NCBI RefSeq assembly: GCF_023631325.1
Contig: NZ_JALQDG010000029.1
Span: 18,237 to 82,236 of the forward strand
Length of the DNA: 64,000 nt
Source: Caballeronia sp. INDeC2
GTDB taxonomy: Bacteria; Pseudomonadota; Gammaproteobacteria; Burkholderiales; Burkholderiaceae
Reading direction: 5' to 3'
A program made the position numbers and the translations under genes. Positions 44,750-51,208 of this stretch are shown here, piece by piece (position 1 is the stretch's first letter; the number at the start of each line of letters is the position of its first letter). The notes under the pieces are model-generated. The model searched no databases. It saw only the letters and a program-made list of their open reading frames with translations, and was not told where the DNA came from.

Positions 44750-45730
44750 ATGAAACCCGACCCGAACGCGCACGAACGCGACGACGAACTCGACGAGCGC
44801 GGCAAGCGCCGCCGCACCGCTCTTTCCTGCATGGCCTGGGCGGGCGCGGGCGTGATCTGGACCCTGAGCGGCGGCGTGCCCGTGTCGCGCCTGATTTCGT
44901 CGGCGGACGCCGCCGAGAAGACGAGCTCGTTCAGCTTCGTGCAGATCAGCGACAGTCATATCGGCTTCAACAAGGATCCGAACACCGAGCCGACGAGCAC
45001 GCTCGAAGAAGCCGTCAACCGCGTGAGCGCGATGAGCGCGCGCCCCGCCTTCATGATCCACACGGGCGACATCACGCATATGTCGAAGCCCGGCCAGTTC
45101 GACACGGCGACGCAGATCATCGGCAAGGCGGGCATGGACGTGCATTACGTACCGGGCGAGCACGACGTGCTGGTCGAGGACGGCAATCCGTTCTTCGAGC
45201 GCTTTTCCGGGCAATACGGCAAGGACAGCACGCGCCACTGGTACAGCTTCGACCAGGGCGGCGTGCATTTCATCGGCCTCACCAACGTGATCGACCTGAA
45301 GGGCGGCGGCCTCGGCTTTCTCGGCGATGCGCAGCTCGCGTGGCTCAAGGCCGATCTGCAGGGCAAATCGAGCAGCACGCCGATCGTCGTGTTCGCCCAT
45401 ATCCCGCTGTGGGCGCTGTATCCGCAATGGGGCTGGGGCACCGACGACAGCGCGCAGGCGCTCGCGCTTCTGAAGCGCTTCGGTTCGGTGACGGTATTGA
45501 ATGGCCACGTTCATCAGGTGGCGCAAAAAGTGGAGGGAGAGATGCGTTTCTATTCGGCGATGTCGACAGCGTTTCCGCAACCCGCGCCCGGCGCGCCGTC
45601 CGGTCCCGGACCGATGAAGGTGCCATCGGAGCAATTGCGCACGATGCTCGGCTTGCGGGAAGTGACGCATGTCGCGGGACGCGGGCAACTGGCCATCACC
45701 GATACGGCGCTCGCCGCCGCGCAATCATGA
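44750..45730 (+). CDS. Exported calcineurin-like metallophosphoesterase
   Basis: A 326-residue protein with an N-terminal Tat-like segment (KRRRTALSCMAWAGAGVIW, residues 19-37). Metallophosphoesterase motifs are in order: QISDSHIG (D-x-H), MIHTGDITH (GD), PGEHDV (where GNHD is usual, so E replaces N), FAHIP and NGHVHQ (GHxH). It probably hydrolyses a phosphate ester in the envelope. Its start follows TTGGAGGAACCATC. The cupredoxin gene overlaps its stop by 4 bp. Confidence 0.86.
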   Translation: MKPDPNAHERDDELDERGKRRRTALSCMAWAGAGVIWTLSGGVPVSRLISSADAAEKTSSFSFVQISDSHIGFNKDPNTEPTSTLEEAVNRVSAMSARPAFMIHTGDITHMSKPGQFDTATQIIGKAGMDVHYVPGEHDVLVEDGNPFFERFSGQYGKDSTRHWYSFDQGGVHFIGLTNVIDLKGGGLGFLGDAQLAWLKADLQGKSSSTPIVVFAHIPLWALYPQWGWGTDDSAQALALLKRFGSVTVLNGHVHQVAQKVEGEMRFYSAMSTAFPQPAPGAPSGPGPMKVPSEQLRTMLGLREVTHVAGRGQLAITDTALAAAQS

Positions 45731-46140
45731 ACGCAGCCATGATCGCGAGCTACGTCTCGCCCGCCAACCTCCGCCCATTCATCGGCAAGTTCCTGCGCAA
45801 GGCCGCGTTCGCGCTCGTCGTGAAGGGCGTCATCAGCGCGGCGATTCCGGCCGCCTGCGCGCAGGAGCCCGAGCAACAGGTCGCCGCGGCCAACGCGCCG
45901 ACCATCTCCATCGACAACTTCGCGTTCAGCCAGCCGGCGCTCACCGTTCCGGTCGGCACGAAGGTGACGTGGGTAAATCACGACGACATGCTGCACACCG
46001 TCGCCGATGAAGCAAAGAGCTTCAAGTCCGAACCGCTCGACAGCGGCGAGAGCTTCTCGCATGTGTTCGACAAGCCCGGCACGTACAAGTATTTCTGCTC
46101 GCTGCATCCGCACATGACGGGGACGATCGTCGTGCAATGA
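45727..46140 (+). CDS. Exported type I copper protein (cupredoxin)
   Basis: A 137-residue plastocyanin/amicyanin-like protein. An N-terminal hydrophobic export segment spans residues 26-45 (ending AACAQ). Type I copper ligands are H90 in DDMLHTV, C124, H127 and M130 in YFCSLHPHM. The core ISIDNFAFSQPALTVPVGTKVTWVNHD is characteristic and given in two parts. It could carry electrons or bind copper in the periplasm, alongside the phosphoesterase with which it is co-translated. Confidence 0.88.
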   Translation: MNAAMIASYVSPANLRPFIGKFLRKAAFALVVKGVISAAIPAACAQEPEQQVAAANAPTISIDNFAFSQPALTVPVGTKVTWVNHDDMLHTVADEAKSFKSEPLDSGESFSHVFDKPGTYKYFCSLHPHMTGTIVVQ

Positions 46141-46173
46141 GCGCGATCCGGCGCGGTGCGCGTGCTTGTGACG

Positions 46174-47268
46174 TCAGCCGCGCGCCTTCGCGATCGCGGC
46201 GAGGTTGCCTTCGCCGAATCCGTGATGACCGCGCCGCTCGACGATCTCGAAGAACATGTCGCCGGGCTTGCGCTCGACGAACGTTTGCAGGAAAAGCTGC
46301 GGCGTGCCGTCGGGGAGAATCTCGCCGTCGACGAGGATGCCGCGCGTGCGCAGCTTGTCGATGTCGAGGCCGTGGCCGGGAAGCCGCTCGCCGATTTCGT
46401 CGTAATAGCGCGGCGGCGGTTGCAGGAAGCGCACGCCACGCGCCAGCAACGCATCGACGGAGGCGAAGATATCGGCCGACGCCAACGCGATATGCTGCAC
46501 GCCCTCGCCTTCGTGATCGGGCAGATACTGTTGCATCAGGTCCGTGCGATACGCGCCTTCCTCATAAACCGGAATGCGGATCGAGCCGCACGGCGACAGC
46601 GTGACCGCGGAATCCTGCGACACGTGCCAGTCCGGGTGCACCTGATGAATCTCGGAGAAGTGCAGCACTTCGCGATAAAAATCGAGCCATTCCTGGATGC
46701 GGCCCGCGCCGACGGTCTGCGTGAAATGATCAACTTCGAGCAGACCGGTGCTTTTTGCGTTCGCGCGGGCGCCGGCGATCGGCCGAAAGTCGATGTCGTA
46801 GATCGACGCCTCGCCGCTGTTCTTGCCCGGCCAGTGATCGACGAAATAAATATGCGAATCGCCGATGCCCTGAATCGCCGGAATTGCGAGTTCGTTCGGG
46901 CCGATTTTCTCGCCTTCGAAATCCCACGCGCCGAATTCGAGCGCGCGCTCATGGGCGACCTGCGCATCGAGCACGCGAATGCCGATCGCGGCGATGCCCA
47001 CGCCATGCGACTCCGCGAAGCGCGTAGCGAACGAATCCGGCTCCGCGTTCAGCAGAAAATTCATGCTGCCCTGGCGAAAGAGCGTGACCGCCTTGCTCAC
47101 GTGCCGCGCGACGGGCACGAAACCGAGCGTCTCGAAGAGCCTGGCGAGCCCCTCGGGATCGGGACTGGAGAACTCGACGAACTCCAGCCCCGCGATGCCA
47201 AGCGGATTGTCGCCGAGGGTCGAATCTGGCGTCGCGCGGGCGGAGGAAGCGGAGTCGGGCTGGGTCAT
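46174..47268 (-). CDS. hppD: 4-Hydroxyphenylpyruvate dioxygenase
   Basis: A 364-residue HPPD. The three iron ligands are visible in the C-terminal half: His in LEVDHFTQTV, His in GVQHIALAS and Glu in MFFEIVERRG. FQLP-type contact sequences and the C-terminal GHHGFGEGN are present. It converts 4-hydroxyphenylpyruvate to homogentisate in tyrosine breakdown. No homogentisate dioxygenase is adjacent. The ATG has GAGG 8 bp upstream; a TTG six bases earlier is an alternative. Confidence 0.93.
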   Translation of the reverse strand: MTQPDSASSARATPDSTLGDNPLGIAGLEFVEFSSPDPEGLARLFETLGFVPVARHVSKAVTLFRQGSMNFLLNAEPDSFATRFAESHGVGIAAIGIRVLDAQVAHERALEFGAWDFEGEKIGPNELAIPAIQGIGDSHIYFVDHWPGKNSGEASIYDIDFRPIAGARANAKSTGLLEVDHFTQTVGAGRIQEWLDFYREVLHFSEIHQVHPDWHVSQDSAVTLSPCGSIRIPVYEEGAYRTDLMQQYLPDHEGEGVQHIALASADIFASVDALLARGVRFLQPPPRYYDEIGERLPGHGLDIDKLRTRGILVDGEILPDGTPQLFLQTFVERKPGDMFFEIVERRGHHGFGEGNLAAIAKARG

Positions 47269-47405
47269 CGGCAATACCTCGAAAATGTACGATCTGGTTC
47301 ACGGACGCAAAACTACCACGACCTGCCGCATCCGTGCGACCCGCGGCTTCATCGAATGGCCGCGGTTGTGCACCTAGAGTAGCGGCAGCGGGATTGCCGT
47401 GTCAA

Positions 47406-47432
47406 AGCCGGGGCAGCCGACGCGCCCCGGCT
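47406..47432 (-). terminator. GC-rich hairpin after the LRAT/small-protein unit
   Basis: AGCCGGGGC and GCCCCGGCT form a perfect 9-bp stem with a 9-nt loop, 25 bp beyond the stop of the 82-residue gene. Only three T residues follow on the minus strand, so it is a weak intrinsic terminator at best. Confidence 0.45.
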
Positions 47433-47456
47433 CAGCGTACGCGTTCAGTACGCGCT

Positions 47457-47705
47457 TCAGGCCGCGAGCCGCTGCGCGCTCATCGACGGCCGCTTCGCCT
47501 GCGGCGGGAACACGTTCCAGGTGCCGTCGTCATGGCGAAAGAAGATGATCGCGAGCGGGCCGCCCGGATGCAGCGCCTCGATACAAACATAACGCGCGCC
47601 GGTGACATGCGAGCGGCACAACCGCACGACGCGTGCCGGACGCGCGGGAGTCGGGGCGAGCCATTTGTCGACGGCCCAATGCAGCGAGTTTTCGGTGGTT
47701 TGCAT
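47457..47705 (-). CDS. Small hypothetical protein downstream of the LRAT gene
   Basis: An 82-residue protein with no signal peptide. It reads MQTTENSLHWAVDKWLAP, then RVVRLCRSHVTGARYVCIEALHPGGPLAIIFFRHDDGTW in pieces, alternating beta-like segments. I do not recognise a family. The start has CGAGGAGACCATC directly upstream. It follows the LRAT-fold gene by 37 bp in the same direction, so the two are probably co-transcribed from the sigma-54-like promoter at 48312. Confidence 0.62.
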   Translation of the reverse strand: MQTTENSLHWAVDKWLAPTPARPARVVRLCRSHVTGARYVCIEALHPGGPLAIIFFRHDDGTWNVFPPQAKRPSMSAQRLAA

Positions 47706-47742
47706 GATGGTCTCCTCGGAATCGATCGGCAAGACGTGCGGT

Positions 47743-48246
47743 TCAGGCTGCGAGCGCCGCGTTCATGCGGCGGCGGCGCTCGGCGGCGACATAAGCGCGG
47801 AACAGTCCCGACACGGCGCGAAGCGCGGCGCGCGGATGCACGAAGCACGCTTGCACCTGACGGCTGCGGGCGCGGCCGTCGAGGCACCACGTGACGAAGT
47901 GCTCGCAGTTGTTGGTCAGCAGGTGGTATCGGTCTTCGCCGAGGCGGCTGCGCGCGCGGCGCACCGCTTCCATGCCGACGAACTTCGCGGCCGGGTTCTG
48001 ACGGATCGTGACTTCATGGCCGGCGGCGAACTGCGCGACAGGGACTTCCTCGACCGGACCGCGATGCAGCGACTTCGCGAAGCCCGCATAGTGAATGACC
48101 ATGCCGTTGCCCGCATAGATGCCGTGGTGTTCGTAGCCCGAGCGGCGCGTGACGAGTTCGGTGCCGAGCGCCGGTTCGTCGTCGAGCGAGAGACCGTTCG
48201 CGGCGGCTTGCCGGTCGATCAGTCCGGATTGTTGGTTGGTTGACAT
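47743..48246 (-). CDS. LRAT-fold (NlpC/P60 superfamily) protein
   Basis: A 167-residue protein with the lecithin:retinol-acyltransferase-like fold. The catalytic His lies in YEHHGIYAGNGMVIHYAG (H40/H41 with a second His at 52), and the catalytic Cys is C114 in the family motif NNCEHFVTWC. Bacterial relatives act as acyltransferases, thiol hydrolases or peptidases; this one has no signal peptide. The C-terminal tail is basic and helical (AAERRRRMNAAL). GGAG lies 8 bp before the ATG. A sigma-54-type promoter about 65 bp upstream links it to the peptide export cluster to the right. Confidence 0.8.
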   Translation of the reverse strand: MSTNQQSGLIDRQAAANGLSLDDEPALGTELVTRRSGYEHHGIYAGNGMVIHYAGFAKSLHRGPVEEVPVAQFAAGHEVTIRQNPAAKFVGMEAVRRARSRLGEDRYHLLTNNCEHFVTWCLDGRARSRQVQACFVHPRAALRAVSGLFRAYVAAERRRRMNAALAA

Positions 48247-48311
48247 GGCTGGCTCCGATTCTTCTTTGCTTGGCGCCAGGTGTTTGTCCGGCGCCGGGTT
48301 GCCATGTCATT

Positions 48312-48327
48312 TGCATCTTCCTTGCCA
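48312..48327 (-). promoter_or_regulatory. Sigma-54-type promoter of the LRAT gene
   Basis: On the minus strand TGGCAAGGAAGATGCA matches TGGCAC-N5-TTGCA in 9 of 11 defined positions, with the invariant GG and GC at correct 10-bp spacing. Transcription would start near 48300, about 55 bp before the LRAT ATG. Confidence 0.6.
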
Positions 48328-48475
48328 GTTCTCGCAAGTATATGAATTTTCAGGATTAAGGACGATTCGCGAGCGATTCTCGAGGGCGTTGTGTTTTTGA
48401 TCGACCGACAGTTTTCAGAAGTGTTTGTTGGGTCGCGTGCGCCAGATTCTGCGCTGGGAGAAGCTGGCCATGGGT

Positions 48476-48524
48476 GTTGGTTGTTCAGCGCTGCGCCAAC
48501 GTCGCCTGTTGGCGATGAACCAAC
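48476..48524. promoter_or_regulatory. Nested palindrome, candidate enhancer for the sigma-54 activator
   Basis: Inner arms CGCCAAC (48494-48500) and GTTGGCG (48508-48514) and outer arms GTTGGTT (48476-48482) and AACCAAC (48518-48524) are both perfect inverted repeats. Four CCAAC/GTTGG half-sites therefore lie within 49 bp, and a further GTTGG is at 48427. The block sits between two divergent sigma-54-type promoters, about 110-160 bp from the start for the peptide and 175-225 bp from that for the LRAT gene, typical enhancer distances. Confidence 0.5.
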
Positions 48525-48610
48525 GGATGTCATCCTTCGCGATTCGGCTCAGACCGTGAGAACGCCGCACGGCCGGCCGCGCGCGGAAAAACGCTGAAGC
48601 GCCCACGCAT

Positions 48611-48626
48611 CGGCATGAGCCTTGCA
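48611..48626 (+). promoter_or_regulatory. Sigma-54-type promoter of the first GG-leader peptide
   Basis: CGGCATGAGCCTTGCA matches TGGCAC-N5-TTGCA in 9 of 11 positions with GG and GC correctly spaced. The -12 GC is at 48624-48625, so transcription would start near 48637, 36 bp before the ATG; the ribosome site is CCGGAGAAAACGAC. Confidence 0.62.
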
Positions 48627-48672
48627 TTGACTCCGTACGTCCTGCTCACAGGCTCATCCCGGAGAAAACGAC

Positions 48673-49002
48673 ATGTGCGCTCTCACCGTCACCGATCTTC
48701 AATACGACCGCGAGCTGGATCATGCGGCGATGTCGGCCGTCAGCGGCGGAGGCGGTGCGCCGTGGGTGTACGGCTGGATCACGCCCTACGTGGAACGTCC
48801 GTCGGGCGGCGCGGCGGCAGGCGGCGCCGTGGTGAACCTCATCGACGTGACCAACAACGTCTACGAAGTCACCAACAACATCACCAACATCACGGTCGGC
48901 CAGATGGTCAATCAGTTTCAGAACGTCGCGGTCAGCAACACCGGCAACGGCGCGACGCTCACTGTCAATCCGAGTTCGGTCGCGGGGAATCGCGCGGGTT
49001 GA
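48673..49002 (+). CDS. Double-glycine leader secreted peptide 1
   Basis: A 109-residue protein with a bacteriocin-type leader: ELDHAAMSAVSGG occupies residues 14-26, giving predicted cleavage after G26 by a C39 peptidase. The 83-residue mature part has a Gly/Ala-rich start with two Trp residues (WVYGWITPYV), then an Asn/Val/Thr/Gln-rich alternating segment (DVTNNVYEVTNNITNIT, then MVNQFQNVAVSNTGNG). It has no cysteine after C2, so no disulfide or lanthionine chemistry is expected. The leader motif coincides in position and sequence with that at 60978-61277. A PP2C phosphatase gene follows in the same direction. Function (antimicrobial, signal or surface polymer) is unknown. Confidence 0.82.
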   Translation: MCALTVTDLQYDRELDHAAMSAVSGGGGAPWVYGWITPYVERPSGGAAAGGAVVNLIDVTNNVYEVTNNITNITVGQMVNQFQNVAVSNTGNGATLTVNPSSVAGNRAG

Positions 49003-49107
49003 ACGGTGCATATCAAGATTCGCTTCGGGCGCGCGTTGGTTCACAATGAGCAGGACCGTCCGCGACGCGCGCTCGACGCCGCGCCACCCACGATTCCGGA
49101 GGTTGCC

Positions 49108-49878
49108 GTGACCTTCAACACCGAGTTTCGATGGACTTCCGCCGCCCGCACCGACACCGGCTGCGTGCGGCAGATCAACGAAGACGCGCTGCTCGATGCG
49201 CCCGAGCGCGGCTTGTGGGCCGTTGCGGACGGCATGGGCGGACACGCGGTCGGCGATCTGGCGAGCCGCATGGTGATCGAGAGCCTGGCGAAAGTGCCGA
49301 TGGCAACTGATCTTGCGGGCGTCATCGCCGATGCGCGCACGCGGCTTCTCGACGTGAACGACCAGTTGCGCGCGGAAGCGGCGCGGCGCATGGTATCGCG
49401 CATCGGCAGCACGGTGGTGCTGCTTGCGGCCCGCGATGGCGCGTGCGGCTACATGTGGGCCGGCGACAGCCGCATCTATCTGTATCGGCAGGGACGCCTC
49501 GTGCAGCTCACGCGCGATCACAGCCACGTCGAGGAACTGAAGGCGCGCGGCCAGCTAACGGCGGAGGAAGCGCTGCATCATCCGGCGCAGCATCTGATTA
49601 CGCGTGCGGTCGGCGCGCTCGACGTACTCGAGCTCGATGAAAACACGCTCGCGTTGAACGATGGCGACACGTTTCTGCTATGCAGCGACGGCTTGTCGAA
49701 CGAGGTGAGCGAGGCGGAGATCATCAGCGAACTCGCGCCGGGGAATTGCGACATGGCGGCGCAAAGGCTGCTGGAGATCGCACTGGCGCGCGGCGGGCGC
49801 GACAATATTTCGGTCGTCGTCGCGCATGCGGAGGATCTGATGGCGCCGGACAAGACGCAGGTGAATCCGTCGGTCTAG
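49108..49878 (+). CDS. PP2C-type Ser/Thr protein phosphatase
   Basis: A 256-residue PPM/PP2C phosphatase. All metal-binding motifs are present: TDTGCVRQINEDALL, VADGMGGHAVGD, WAGDSRIYLYR, LCSDGLSNEV and GRDNISVVV. No membrane segment. I choose a GTG start (TFNTEFRWTSAAR) because GGAGG lies 6 bp upstream; earlier in-frame starts (GTG 49006) fall close to the peptide stop. It would reverse Ser/Thr phosphorylation read by the double-FHA protein in this cluster. No Ser/Thr kinase gene is in the window. It ends 16 bp from the convergent activator gene. Confidence 0.9.
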   Translation: MTFNTEFRWTSAARTDTGCVRQINEDALLDAPERGLWAVADGMGGHAVGDLASRMVIESLAKVPMATDLAGVIADARTRLLDVNDQLRAEAARRMVSRIGSTVVLLAARDGACGYMWAGDSRIYLYRQGRLVQLTRDHSHVEELKARGQLTAEEALHHPAQHLITRAVGALDVLELDENTLALNDGDTFLLCSDGLSNEVSEAEIISELAPGNCDMAAQRLLEIALARGGRDNISVVVAHAEDLMAPDKTQVNPSV

Positions 49879-49894
49879 GGGCGCTGGAGACGTG

Positions 49895-51208
49895 TCATCC
49901 CCCCGCCTCCCTGTTCTTTTGCGCCGCCGCGCGAAACTCCTTCGAATGCAGCCCATGCTTCTTCAAAAGCATCTGCAGGTGCGACCGGTTCATCTCATAC
50001 CGCCGGGCAAGCTCGGCGACCGTCCCGCCCGTTTCCTGCAAGCCGCGCTCGAGAAAGGCGCGCTCCGCCTCGTCGCTTGCGACGCGCTTAGCTTCCGCGA
50101 GCGAACTCGCCGTCGCGATGCCGTTGCCGCTCGCCGCCGGTCCGCCCATCGCCAGCGAGAGCGATGACTTCGGCCGGATATCGACCGGCAGATGGTCGAT
50201 GTCGGCCATATCGCCCGCGAGACACGCGATCCGGTACACCACGTTCCTCAACTCGCGGATGTTGCCCGGGTAGTCGTAGTTGCGCAGAAAATCGCGCAGC
50301 CTCGGCGACAGCTTCACCGGCCTGCGCTTCAACGTCGCGGCGGCTTCATCGCCGAAATACGCGAGCAGTAGCGCAATCTCGTCGCGCCGCTCGCGCAACG
50401 CCGGCAGCGTCAGATGAATCACGCTCAGCCGATAGAACAGGTCCTCGCGAAAGCGCCCCTCGTCGCAGAACTTGCGCAGGTTGCGATTCGTCGCCGCGAC
50501 GATGCGCGTATCGACCGCGATCGGCTCGTCCGAGCCCACGCGCTGAATCTCGTGCGCTTCTAGCACACGCAGCAGCTTCACCTGTCCCGACAAAGGCAGC
50601 TCGCCGATTTCATCGAGAAAGATCGTGCCCGTATGCGCGCTTTCGAATTTGCCCTTGCGATCGTTGGACGCGCCCGTGAACGCGCCCTTGCGATGCCCAA
50701 ATAGTTCGGACTCCAGCAGATTGTCCGGAATCGCCCCGCAGTTCACCGAGATATACGGCTTGTCCGCGCGCGATCCGTTCGCGTGAATGACCTTCGCCAT
50801 CAATTCCTTGCCGGTTCCGCTCTCGCCGTCGATCAACACGGGCAAATCCGTCGGTGCCGCTTTTTCCGCTATTTCCAGCGCTTCGAGCAGCTTCGGGTTA
50901 TCGCCGAACGTGCCTTCGAACACGAAGCTGCGTTCGATCAGCGCCTGACGCCGCGCGCCCGCCGGCATGTCGCGCTTCGGCTCCGCGGCGGCCGCCTGCA
51001 CGAAGCGCTCCTTGTGCGACAGTTGCATGACTTCGTCGCGCAAGGTGCTGGCCTGCCGCAGCAGCTTCTCGATTTCAGGCCGTTCGAGACGCGAGGTCCA
51101 TCGAAGCGTCGAGCGCAGAATCTCGATCTTTTCGATGAGCCCCGCATAGGAAATCGCCGATGTCGCGGGCGCGCTGCTGTCGCTTTCAGGTTGGTCGAGT
51201 ATTTTCAT
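49895..51208 (-). CDS. Receiver-less sigma-54 activator
   Basis: A 437-residue bacterial enhancer-binding protein. Residues 1-95 are a short helical N-terminal region without receiver, PAS or GAF motifs. The AAA+ domain has Walker A GESGTGKE (128-135), the sigma-54 contact loop GAFTGA (175-180), Walker B GTIFLDEIGEL and the arginine finger region FREDLFYRL. The C-terminal Fis-type helix-turn-helix is TVAELARRYEMNRSHLQMLLKKHGL. With no sensory domain it could be controlled by a partner, such as the FHA/PP2C proteins. It overlaps the exporter gene by ATGA and is the last gene of the export operon. Confidence 0.92.
   Translation of the reverse strand: MKILDQPESDSSAPATSAISYAGLIEKIEILRSTLRWTSRLERPEIEKLLRQASTLRDEVMQLSHKERFVQAAAAEPKRDMPAGARRQALIERSFVFEGTFGDNPKLLEALEIAEKAAPTDLPVLIDGESGTGKELMAKVIHANGSRADKPYISVNCGAIPDNLLESELFGHRKGAFTGASNDRKGKFESAHTGTIFLDEIGELPLSGQVKLLRVLEAHEIQRVGSDEPIAVDTRIVAATNRNLRKFCDEGRFREDLFYRLSVIHLTLPALRERRDEIALLLAYFGDEAAATLKRRPVKLSPRLRDFLRNYDYPGNIRELRNVVYRIACLAGDMADIDHLPVDIRPKSSLSLAMGGPAASGNGIATASSLAEAKRVASDEAERAFLERGLQETGGTVAELARRYEMNRSHLQMLLKKHGLHSKEFRAAAQKNREAGG

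Noticed and set aside
44035..46140. 701-codon plus-strand frame covering the sigma gene and running into the cupredoxin frame
   Set aside because: Upstream part is antisense to the sigma factor and in a different frame from the phosphoesterase; only its last 138 codons (45727 onward) are a real gene.
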